A stretch of DNA of 12,961 nucleotides from Mariniphaga sp964540165 (GTDB lineage Bacteria; Bacteroidota; Bacteroidia; Bacteroidales; Prolixibacteraceae): NCBI GenBank assembly GCA_964540165.1, contig CAZILU010000093.1, positions 1 to 12,961 of the forward strand, in the 5' to 3' direction. A program made the translations under genes and the position numbers. Position 1 is the first letter of the stretch, and the number at the start of each line of letters is the position of its first letter. The notes beneath the pieces were generated by a model. The model was not told the origin of the DNA, made no database searches, and was given only the letters and a program-made list of their open reading frames with translations. Of this stretch, positions 6,123 to 12,961 are shown in pieces.

Positions 6123-7193
6123 ATGACACACGCAGAAGCTATTCGTCGTCAATTGGACTATTCCCGTTGGAATATCATCAACAGGCACCGTGTTGAAGCG
6201 GTAGGCCTGGGGTACAAAACCGTTCAGGGGCTGATTACGAACGATCTGTCGATCGTCTGTTCCGTCCGAAAAAAGCGCTCGCTGCGAAATCTGAGTCGCC
6301 GCATCCGGATCCCTGAATCACTGGGAGGCATCCCCACCGATGTGGTTGAAACGGACCTGATCCGGGCCTATGGCATCTCAACGCCCTGGCATCACCCGGC
6401 GCTCCGCTCCCCGTTCTCTCTTGCAGTAACCGGACTGCAGCATCTCACGGTCCGTCATCGTCCCGCTCACGGGGGAGTCAGCCTGGCCCATCCCCGGGTC
6501 TCTGCCGGCACACTGGGGTGCCTTGCAGAGAGGGATGGTGTCATCTACCTGCTGTCGAACAACCACATTCTGGCCAACACCAACCGGGCAAAACCGGGCG
6601 ACCCCATTCTGCAACCCGCCCCCGCAGATGGGGGCCGAATGCCCGGCGACCAGTTGGCACAACTGAGTTTTTTTGTTCCCATCCGTTTTGCGGAGGCAGG
6701 ATTCCTCTCCCTTCCTGCCGCGGCAGCCTCGCTTACCTCCCGGATGAGGCGATTGGTGCATCTGCCGGCCACAATACTGCCGGATGCCGTACCGGAGCCT
6801 CCGGTTAACCGGATTGATGCTGCCCTGGCCCTGCCGGTTAGGCCGGAGATGGTATCAACCAATATTCACGGGATTGGAACGATCAACGGCATACAGCCGG
6901 CCACGTTGGGAATGGAGATACGCAAATGCGGACGAACTACCGGGGTGACCACCGGCATCATTAAACAGACCGATGTGTCAGCCTGGGTTCACTATGGCAG
7001 AAACCGGAGTGCCTGGTTCACCGACCAATTAATCGCCGGACCGATGAGTATGGATGGCGACAGCGGATCGGCCGTCGTGAGCCATGACAACCGGCTCACC
7101 GGACTCCTCTTTGCCGGCAGCGAACGGATCACGCTGATCAACCGGATTGAGCATGTGATGCAGGCGCTTAAAATTCAACCGGTGAGCCGGTAA
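6123..7193 (+). CDS. NAL1-like / trypsin-fold putative serine peptidase
   Basis: A 356-aa protein with the layout of chymotrypsin-fold serine peptidases. The catalytic triad can be proposed as His148 in LLSNNHILAN, Asp232 in NRIDAAL and Ser314 in MDGDSGSAVV. Supporting family motifs are GTLGC (129-133), KCGRTTGVTTG (268-278) and GLLFAGS (327-333). The first ~80 residues form a separate small domain (VEAVGLGYKT ... IPTDVVETDL), as in bacterial relatives of the plant NARROW LEAF 1 peptidase. There is no signal peptide or membrane segment, so it appears cytoplasmic, unusual for this fold, which is often exported. All three triad residues are present, so activity is plausible, but the substrate is unknown. 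It is monocistronic: its own promoter lies upstream, and the next gene has a separate promoter. The C-terminus ends soon after the GLLFAGS strand and a last helix, with no PDZ domain, which argues against HtrA. Confidence 0.82.
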   Translation: MTHAEAIRRQLDYSRWNIINRHRVEAVGLGYKTVQGLITNDLSIVCSVRKKRSLRNLSRRIRIPESLGGIPTDVVETDLIRAYGISTPWHHPALRSPFSLAVTGLQHLTVRHRPAHGGVSLAHPRVSAGTLGCLAERDGVIYLLSNNHILANTNRAKPGDPILQPAPADGGRMPGDQLAQLSFFVPIRFAEAGFLSLPAAAASLTSRMRRLVHLPATILPDAVPEPPVNRIDAALALPVRPEMVSTNIHGIGTINGIQPATLGMEIRKCGRTTGVTTGIIKQTDVSAWVHYGRNRSAWFTDQLIAGPMSMDGDSGSAVVSHDNRLTGLLFAGSERITLINRIEHVMQALKIQPVSR

Positions 7194-7226
7194 ATTTATC
7201 AAAGAATCGACATGCAGCTCATGCTC

Positions 7227-7258
7227 CTTGCATAGATCCGTTCAATTTTTTACCTTTG
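7227..7258 (+). promoter_or_regulatory. Promoter of the sulfatase-cstA unit
   Basis: CTTG at 7227-7230, a 20-bp spacer, then TACCTTTG at 7251-7258, an exact TAnnTTTG match. Transcription should begin near 7265, 23 nt before the sulfatase ATG at 7288. This rules out a translation start at the TTG at 7228, which falls inside the -33 box. Confidence 0.72.
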
Positions 7259-7287
7259 GTGACCAAAATAAAATTAGATACGAACTC

Positions 7288-8715
7288 ATGAAACAGCTTG
7301 CAACCCTTGTCCTGATTCTCACATTCTTTTTGTCGGCCTGCAACGAAAAACCACAATCAACCAGTCAGGAACTGCCCAATATCGTGCTTATCTACCTCGA
7401 TGATATGGGGTACGGAGATCTCTCGATGACCGGAGCTGCGGGTTATCAGACACCCAACATTGACAACCTGGCCCGCAAAGGACTGTTTTTCACTCATTAT
7501 TACGCACCTCAGGCGGTATGCAGCGCTTCGAGGGCCGGACTGATGACCGGCTGTTATCCCAACCGGATCGGCCTGCAAGGTGCACTTAGTCACCGCTCAA
7601 CAATTGGTTTATCAGATGGGGAGGAGACCATCGCCTCCGTTCTGAAAAAGAGAGGGTATGCTACAGCCATCTTCGGCAAGTGGCACCTGGGCTACCAGGA
7701 GCCCTTCCTGCCGGTTAACCACGGCTTTGATGAATTTTACGGCATTCCCTACTCAAACGATATGTGGCCCTACCACCCCACCGGCACCTATCCCGACCTG
7801 CCCCTATACGAAAACAAAACCATCGTTAATCCGGCGATTACACCGAAAGACCAGGAGCAGTTCACCACACAGTTCACGCAACGGGCTGTCGATTTTATTC
7901 GCCGTCATCAAAATGGTCCCTTCTTTATCTACCTGCCGCATCCCATGCCTCATGTGCCGCTGCATGTCTCCGACCGCTTCCGGGGGAAATCGGAGCAGGG
8001 CTTGTATGGCGATGTGCTGATGGAGATCGACTGGAGCGTCGGAGAGATCATGAAGACCCTGGAGGAGACCGGACTGGCCGGCAACACCCTGGTGATCTTC
8101 ACCTCCGACAACGGCCCCTGGCTGAACTACGGCGATCATGCCGGCAATACGGGTGGTTATCGCGAGGGGAAAGGCACCTCGTTTGAAGGAGGGCAGCGGG
8201 TACCATGCCTCATGATGTGGCCGGGGGTGATTCCTGAAGGGGCCGTATGCAACAGCATCGCATCGGGGATCGACATCCTGCCGACCCTCGCCGACCTCAC
8301 CGGCGCACCAATGCCCGAAAACAAGATCGACGGTGTGAGCCTGCTACCCATTCTGAAAGGCGATATCACCGCGCAACCCAGAAACACCTTCTTCTACTAC
8401 TATCGAAAAAACAGCCTGGAGGCGGTCAGACACAACCAATGGAAGCTGGTATTTCCACACCCCGGCCGGACCTACGAAGGGCACCAGCCTGGCAGTAATG
8501 GATTGCCGGGAGAGGTTAATCAGAACTATCCACACCCCGGCGGACTGTATGATTTGCGCCGGGATCCGGGAGAGCGGTATAATGTTGAGGCATCATTTCC
8601 GGAGATTGTTGAGCAGTTAAAATCAATGGCCGCCGAAGCGCGTGAAGAGCTGGGAGACGAATTAACCGGTGAACCCGGCAAAAACCGCCGCCAGCCCGGA
8701 AAGGTCAGTCCCTGA
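7288..8715 (+). CDS. Lipoprotein sulfatase (arylsulfatase family, Cys-type)
   Basis: Formylglycine-dependent sulfatase that hydrolyses sulfate esters, probably outside the cytoplasm. With the start at 7288 it is 475 aa and begins MKQLATLVLILTFFLSACNE, a lipoprotein signal peptide with lipobox LSAC, lipidated Cys18. The catalytic domain shows IVLIYLDDMGYGDLS (metal-binding Asp38-Asp39), TPNIDNLARKG, CSASRAGLMTG with Cys78 as the residue converted to formylglycine, FGKWHLGY around Lys131 and His133, and FTSDNGPW with Asp274 and Asn275 completing the calcium site. EGKGTSFEGGQRVP follows. The C-terminal subdomain ends in the usual GLYDLRRDPGERYN. The motif CSASR has Ala instead of Pro at the third position, which the family tolerates. 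No sulfatase maturase is encoded nearby. Substrate (glycan sulfate or other) cannot be determined. The cstA gene follows after 52 bp. Confidence 0.93.
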   Translation: MKQLATLVLILTFFLSACNEKPQSTSQELPNIVLIYLDDMGYGDLSMTGAAGYQTPNIDNLARKGLFFTHYYAPQAVCSASRAGLMTGCYPNRIGLQGALSHRSTIGLSDGEETIASVLKKRGYATAIFGKWHLGYQEPFLPVNHGFDEFYGIPYSNDMWPYHPTGTYPDLPLYENKTIVNPAITPKDQEQFTTQFTQRAVDFIRRHQNGPFFIYLPHPMPHVPLHVSDRFRGKSEQGLYGDVLMEIDWSVGEIMKTLEETGLAGNTLVIFTSDNGPWLNYGDHAGNTGGYREGKGTSFEGGQRVPCLMMWPGVIPEGAVCNSIASGIDILPTLADLTGAPMPENKIDGVSLLPILKGDITAQPRNTFFYYYRKNSLEAVRHNQWKLVFPHPGRTYEGHQPGSNGLPGEVNQNYPHPGGLYDLRRDPGERYNVEASFPEIVEQLKSMAAEAREELGDELTGEPGKNRRQPGKVSP

Positions 8716-8767
8716 CATCCGAATCATCGAAATTTATGAATTAGCAGATAATTAAAACAGAGCACAG

Positions 8768-10195
8768 ATGTACACACTGATGATCTCCCTGATCCTACTG
8801 GTTCTTGGTTACCGGTTTTACTCCCGGTACGTGGATAACGTTTTTGGAGCCGATAAAGAGCGGCTCACGCCTGCGGTCAGTAAGGCCGACGGCGTCGATT
8901 ATGTTCCCATGCCCTGGTGGAAAGTGTTTCTCATCCAGTTTTTGAATATCGCGGGACTTGGACCTATTTTCGGGGCCATTGCCGGTGCGATGTGGGGACC
9001 GGTTGCCTATCTGTGGATCATTCTGGGAGCCATTTTTGCCGGAGGTGTGCACGACTACTTCTCCGGAATGCTATCGGTCAAACATCATGGAAGCAGCATC
9101 ACCGAGATCACCGGTATTTACCTGGGAAACGGATTGAAACAGTTTATGCGCGGCTTTACCATCGTCCTGCTAGTGATGGTTGGTGTCGTCTTTATCATGG
9201 GCCCGGCAAAAATATTAGCCGGCATGACCCCCGGATTTGCCTCTATGACCTTCTGGGTATGGGTGGTATTCACCTACTACGTGCTCTCGACCATTCTCCC
9301 CATCGATAAACTGATCGGCAGGATCTATCCGCTGTTTGGACTGGCGCTGCTGTTCATGGCTGTAGCACTGATCATCGCACTGTTTGTCAAGGGCTATGAG
9401 GCTCCCGAACTGTCGTTCAGCACCCTGAAGAACTTCCACAGCCATGCGGACAACTTCCCCATATTCCCTATGCTCTTCATTACCATCGCCTGTGGTGCCA
9501 TCTCCGGCTTCCATGCAACCCAGTCTCCCTTAATGGCACGTTGCATTACCAACGAGAAACTGGGGCGGCGCATCTTTTACGGCGCCATGATTACCGAAGC
9601 CGCGGTTGCCATGATCTGGGCCACCATCAGTATGTCCATCTTTGGCGGTGTGGGGGCACTGAACGACATCATGAACGAGCACCAGGGGAATGCTGCCTGG
9701 ATTGTCAATGAATCGGCGAACCTGCTGCTGGGAAAACTGGGTGCCCTGTTAGCCATCCTTGGGGTCGTTGCCGCTCCCATTACCTCGGGCGATACCGCCT
9801 TTCGCAGTGCACGGCTTATTGTAGCCGACTTTCTCAATCTACAGCAACATCCCATTAAAAACCGGCTGATCATCAGCATCCCGCTCTTTGTGACAGGCTA
9901 TTTTCTGACGCAGGTCAATTTTGATGTCGTCTGGCGATACTTCGCCTGGTCAAACCAAACCCTGGCTACCATTGTCCTCTGGATGGTCACCGTCTATCTG
10001 TTAAACAACAAAAAGAACTTCTGGATCGCCCTCATACCGGCCCTCTTTATGACCATGGTAGTATCAACCTACCTCCTATTAGCCCCGGAAGGCTTTCACC
10101 TCTCCAAAACCATCGCCTTTGCCGCGGGCGGTGTTATCACCCTGGCGATACTGACACTCTTTATTCTCTTTATCCGTAGATCCGGAAAAGGTTAA
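8768..10195 (+). CDS. Short CstA-family carbon starvation transporter
   Basis: A multi-spanning inner-membrane protein of the CstA family, whose characterised members import pyruvate or peptides during carbon limitation. The family signatures are clear: IQFLNIAGLGPIFGA (56-70), AGGVHDYFSGMLS (91-103), MGPAKILAGMTP (144-155), ISGFHATQSPLMARC (245-259) and ITSGDTAFRSARL (338-350). At 475 aa it is about 230 residues shorter than E. coli CstA and represents the short form common in Bacteroidota. It keeps the core and has two or three further hydrophobic segments up to the C-terminus. The start ATG at 8768 begins MYTLMISLILLVLGYRFYSR, a first membrane segment. It is 52 bp after the sulfatase with no terminator or promoter box between them, so the two are probably co-transcribed. 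The substrate is not deducible. Confidence 0.93.
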   Translation: MYTLMISLILLVLGYRFYSRYVDNVFGADKERLTPAVSKADGVDYVPMPWWKVFLIQFLNIAGLGPIFGAIAGAMWGPVAYLWIILGAIFAGGVHDYFSGMLSVKHHGSSITEITGIYLGNGLKQFMRGFTIVLLVMVGVVFIMGPAKILAGMTPGFASMTFWVWVVFTYYVLSTILPIDKLIGRIYPLFGLALLFMAVALIIALFVKGYEAPELSFSTLKNFHSHADNFPIFPMLFITIACGAISGFHATQSPLMARCITNEKLGRRIFYGAMITEAAVAMIWATISMSIFGGVGALNDIMNEHQGNAAWIVNESANLLLGKLGALLAILGVVAAPITSGDTAFRSARLIVADFLNLQQHPIKNRLIISIPLFVTGYFLTQVNFDVVWRYFAWSNQTLATIVLWMVTVYLLNNKKNFWIALIPALFMTMVVSTYLLLAPEGFHLSKTIAFAAGGVITLAILTLFILFIRRSGKG

Positions 10196-10301
10196 TCATC
10201 GTTGTGCAACGGCAAGGCAACAGGCTTCGTATGGCCCTCCTTCCGATAAGACGTTGCAATTAGCTTTCAAACCACCGGAATCGTTTGCAGGCGAAGAAAA
10301 A
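10196..10301. other. Spacer before bidirectional terminator
   Basis: About 100 bp between the cstA stop and the terminator. I see no gene, promoter box or repeat here. Confidence 0.5.
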
Positions 10302-10337
10302 AAAAGAAGCTGCCCCAATTTTTAGGCAGCTTCTTTT
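10302..10337. terminator. Bidirectional terminator between cstA and sugar permease
   Basis: A perfect 13-bp inverted repeat (10302-10314 AAAAGAAGCTGCC with 10325-10337) with a 10-nt loop. A long A-run at 10297-10305 supplies the U-tract for minus-strand transcripts, and TTCTTTT serves plus-strand transcripts. It sits between convergent genes and should end both. Confidence 0.9.
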
Positions 10338-10378
10338 ATGTAATATAATGGAATTAACTATGAACTTTTTTACCCGAA

Positions 10379-11698
10379 TTACTTTTTAATCGATCCTATG
10401 ACACTTCTGCCTTCCAGGGTAAGATCATCAGCACGCCTGGTTACCTTACTTCCCAAAATGGCATAATAGAAGAGATAGGCCAATCCGATGAACGGAACCC
10501 AGTAAGAAACCATATAGGAGGCTTTGTCGGCCACGAAGTTCTGAATTAATGGCAGGATCCCGCCACCAACCACCATCGTCATAAAGATGCCGGAAGCAGG
10601 TGCCACATATTTACCCAATCCTTCCACAGCCAGGTTAAATATACCACCCCACATAACCGAGGTACAGAGACCACAAAGAACCAGGTACATCGCACTGATC
10701 GGCACATTGGCATTACCAATGCCAAAGCCGTCGGCAGCAGTTACCTGAATTACAGGGATAGATACGGTGGTCGTTAACGGTGAGAAGATCGCCGCCAAAA
10801 TAAGAATCATACCCGCTAATGAAACGGTAACCAACATCGATTTGCTGGATACCTTTCCTCCGATAGAGGCACCAATAAAGCGGCCAACCAACATCAGAAA
10901 CCAATAGGTGCCAGCCACCGTTCCGGCTGTCGCTGCCAGCATACCTCCGGCATTCGGATCGGCCAAGAAAAGCATCAGGGTTCCGGGAATACCCACCTCA
11001 ACGCCAACATAGATAAATATACCAATGGCACCCAAAACGAAGTGACGGAACGACCAGGCACTTTCGTTCGAATCGGACACGATCTTCTCCCTCTTTACAT
11101 GAGGTTCGGGGATCGACACAAAATAGAGAACAATGCCAACAAGGGCAAAAATCCCCATCGCAATAAACATAACGGGATTTATATCCTTAATGGCCGTATT
11201 CTTGGTAACTTCACCGATCAGTACACCCACCAAAATCGGAACCATCGTTCCTAATAATGAGTTGAACGATCCTCCAACCTGAATCAGCTGATTCCCCTTT
11301 TTACCACCGCCGCCAAGCGTGTTCAACATTGGATTTACCACGGTATTTAACATACACATTGAAAACCCGGCGACAAAAGCTCCGGTCAGATAAACCAGGA
11401 AACTGGCTGCAACCCCGGAGAGAAACTGAATACCCACACCGACAAAACCAATAGCAATAGCCAGCAGGGCCGTTTTTTTATAGCCTATCCGCTCTAATAA
11501 CTTTCCCGAAGGAATTCCCATAACGGCATAAGCTAAAAAATTGGCAAAATTCCCCAACATCCCCAGGAAATTGGAGGCATGAAACTGCTGTTTTACAACC
11601 ACACCCATCGGCGCAGCCAAATTGGTAACGAATGAGATCATACCAAAGAGCAGAATCATCATAATGATCGGCAACGTGTAATTTTTACTTTGATTCAT
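10379..11698 (-). CDS. MFS sugar permease, FucP/GluP (glucose/galactose) type
   Basis: A 439-aa major facilitator protein with about 12 hydrophobic segments, expected to import a hexose with protons (or sodium) across the inner membrane. The hydrophobic start is MNQSKNYTLPIIMMILLFGM. Loop 2-3 carries GIPSGKLLERIGYKK (61-75), an MFS motif A variant. MCMLNTVVNPMLNTLGGGGK (114-133) is the hallmark of the FucP/GluP family, followed by GNQLIQVGGSFNSLLG. The C-terminal half has LMLVGRFIGASIGGK and WGGIFNLAVEGLGKY, also conserved in that family. It lies 48 bp downstream of galactokinase on the same strand, so galactose (perhaps also glucose) is the likely substrate; this comes from context. It ends before the shared terminator. 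Confidence 0.92.
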   Translation of the reverse strand: MNQSKNYTLPIIMMILLFGMISFVTNLAAPMGVVVKQQFHASNFLGMLGNFANFLAYAVMGIPSGKLLERIGYKKTALLAIAIGFVGVGIQFLSGVAASFLVYLTGAFVAGFSMCMLNTVVNPMLNTLGGGGKKGNQLIQVGGSFNSLLGTMVPILVGVLIGEVTKNTAIKDINPVMFIAMGIFALVGIVLYFVSIPEPHVKREKIVSDSNESAWSFRHFVLGAIGIFIYVGVEVGIPGTLMLFLADPNAGGMLAATAGTVAGTYWFLMLVGRFIGASIGGKVSSKSMLVTVSLAGMILILAAIFSPLTTTVSIPVIQVTAADGFGIGNANVPISAMYLVLCGLCTSVMWGGIFNLAVEGLGKYVAPASGIFMTMVVGGGILPLIQNFVADKASYMVSYWVPFIGLAYLFYYAILGSKVTRRADDLTLEGRSVIGSIKK

Positions 11699-11746
11699 AA
11701 TGCTTGAATTAATTATTAATTAAGGATTTTGATTTTTTTTCAGCCA

Positions 11747-12910
11747 TTAAAAGAGTTTTTTCGATCCGTCACTGATCTCTGCCACATAGATATCGGCTTT
11801 CAGTCCGGTTCTTTTCTGATAGTTCTCCGCAACCTGGGCTTTAAATGTTTCGATCGCTTCATCTTTCACCACCTGCACCGTGCAACCGCCAAATCCCCCG
11901 CCGGTCATTCGCGACCCGACCACCCCGGCGATCTTCCGTGCCTCTTCGACCATCGTATCCAGTTCAAATCCGGTCACCTCATAATCATCGCGCAAGGAGT
12001 CGTGTGACTGATCCATCAGCTTGCCAAAGCGTTCCAGATTACCGGCTTTGAGCTCTGTAACAGCCTCTTTGGTGCGGGCAATTTCCGACACCACATGACG
12101 GGCCCTTTTCATGGCTACCAAATCTGTGAACTGATCTTCAATGGTACTAAACTCCTCAACCGAACATTCAACCAGCGCCTTAACGGGCTTGAGCAACCGG
12201 GAGATCTCCTCCACCGCACGATGACATTCGGCAACCCGCTGGTTGTACATTCCCGAATCCAATTTATGCGGACTGTTCGTGTTGCATATAACAATCTTAG
12301 CACCATCAAGCTCTACCGGCACTAACTCATAATCAAGGGTTTCACAATCTAAAAAAATGGCGTGATTGGCTTTTCCCATGCCCGAAGCAAACTGATCCAT
12401 GATACCACACATAACGCCGGCAAACTCATGTTCCGCTTTTTGGGCCATCCGGATCAGGTCAATCCGGTCAACAGCCAGACCCCAGGTATCCTGAACAGCA
12501 ATCGCAGTGGCCATCTCCAGCGCTGCTGATGACGAGAGCCCCGCTCCGTTGGGAACATTCCCGTAAACCAAAATATCGGCACCCTGAGAAAAATCAATCC
12601 CCCGCTTTAAAAATTGTGCAAAAACGCCAATGGGATAGTTTACCCACGCCCTGCCAACCGGTTTGTTCAGATCGGCTAATGCTACCTCTGCCTCAAAACC
12701 ATCATTAAGAGAGGCAAAACGAACCGTCGGGCGATCGGTTTTTCGAATCAAAAAATAGATGCCAAAAGAGATGGCACAGGGAAAAACATACCCGCCGTTA
12801 TAATCGGTATGCTCACCGATCAGATTCACCCGCCCCGGAGAAAAATAGCCATGAAACGGCCCTTCCCCGTATTTATTCAGAAACGCTTCTTTTAATTCAA
12901 TTGTATTCAT
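11747..12910 (-). CDS. galK: Galactokinase
   Basis: A GHMP-family kinase that phosphorylates alpha-D-galactose with ATP to galactose-1-phosphate, the first committed step of the Leloir pathway, in the cytoplasm. The three diagnostic motifs are intact: GRVNLIGEHTDYNGGYVFP (26-44), the galactokinase sugar-binding signature; NGAGLSSSAALEMA (121-134), the phosphate-binding loop; and GSRMTGGGFGGCTVQVV (332-348). Asp172 in GIMDQFASGMG is the expected catalytic base. At 387 aa it has normal length and full ends. The start at 12910 gives MNTIELKEAFLNKYGEGPFH, like other bacterial GalK proteins. The permease follows after 48 bp, so the two should form an uptake-and-phosphorylation unit. GalT, GalE and GalM are not in the window; a gene beyond the right edge may be related. 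Confidence 0.98.
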   Translation of the reverse strand: MNTIELKEAFLNKYGEGPFHGYFSPGRVNLIGEHTDYNGGYVFPCAISFGIYFLIRKTDRPTVRFASLNDGFEAEVALADLNKPVGRAWVNYPIGVFAQFLKRGIDFSQGADILVYGNVPNGAGLSSSAALEMATAIAVQDTWGLAVDRIDLIRMAQKAEHEFAGVMCGIMDQFASGMGKANHAIFLDCETLDYELVPVELDGAKIVICNTNSPHKLDSGMYNQRVAECHRAVEEISRLLKPVKALVECSVEEFSTIEDQFTDLVAMKRARHVVSEIARTKEAVTELKAGNLERFGKLMDQSHDSLRDDYEVTGFELDTMVEEARKIAGVVGSRMTGGGFGGCTVQVVKDEAIETFKAQVAENYQKRTGLKADIYVAEISDGSKKLF

Positions 12911-12949
12911 CTAATTAAATTTTCAGTTCGTATACATCTTCTCAACAAA

Positions 12950-12957
12950 TACTTTTG
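12950..12957 (+). promoter_or_regulatory. -7 promoter box (TACTTTTG) for a divergent gene beyond the right edge
   Basis: TACTTTTG matches TAnnTTTG exactly on the plus strand. TTCG lies 19 bp upstream, one mismatch from the -33 TTTG. It lies 40 bp upstream of galK on the opposite strand, so the galactose unit probably shares a divergent control region with a gene outside the window. No clear TAnnTTTG box for galK itself is visible in the 51 bp available. Confidence 0.5.
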
Positions 12958-12961
12958 CCGG

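Noticed and set aside
6123..7193. HtrA/DegP-type periplasmic protease
   Set aside because: There is no signal peptide and no PDZ domain, and the motifs around the triad fit the NAL1-like group better.
7194..7250. Terminator between the peptidase and sulfatase genes
   Set aside because: ATGCA and TGCAT near 7211-7235 can pair, but no T-tract follows at the proper place; the later T-run belongs to the sulfatase promoter.

Overview
The window looks like a chromosomal segment from an anaerobic member of the Bacteroidota, probably order Bacteroidales. Three observations support this. Several promoters match the Bacteroides-type consensus (TTTG/TTG about 20 bp upstream of TAnnTTTG). Shine-Dalgarno sequences are generally missing before starts. 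The gene content (acyl-CoA dehydrogenase with etfAB, a short CstA, a lipoprotein sulfatase, and a FucP/GluP-type sugar permease beside galactokinase) fits as well. A genus cannot be fixed from the sequence alone. A 23-base run of N at 5535-5557 shows this is a scaffolded draft assembly.

Layout from left to right. (a) 1-372 holds no convincing gene. It has a minus-strand promoter-like box pointing out of the window and a possible structured leader. (b) 373-4405 is a minus-strand transcription unit: a consensus promoter, a leader of about 280 nt carrying a degenerate 56-bp tandem repeat, then etfB, etfA and a long acyl-CoA dehydrogenase, ending in a strong hairpin terminator. The three proteins should form one redox module that passes electrons between an acyl-CoA/enoyl-CoA couple and an ETF. 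EtfB resembles the electron-bifurcating type. (c) 4444-5982 is a second minus-strand unit: a membrane-anchored SPFH/band-7 protein interrupted by the assembly gap, a 53-aa ribbon-helix-helix protein, and a 69-aa zinc-ribbon protein. The last two overlap by ATGA. (d) 6021-10195 is on the plus strand: a NAL1/trypsin-like putative serine peptidase with its own promoter, then a lipoprotein sulfatase with its own promoter, followed 52 bp later by a short CstA-family transporter. (e) A 13-bp-stem bidirectional terminator at 10302-10337 separates cstA from the convergent minus-strand pair galK and a GluP/FucP-type sugar permease, a galactose uptake and phosphorylation unit. A plus-strand promoter box at the right edge points to a divergent gene beyond the window.

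Most of the content is ordinary metabolism. The parts most worth a second look are the SPFH/RHH/zinc-ribbon operon, the repeat-bearing leader in front of etfB, the bifurcation-type EtfB paired with an enlarged acyl-CoA dehydrogenase, and the cytoplasmic-looking NAL1-like peptidase.
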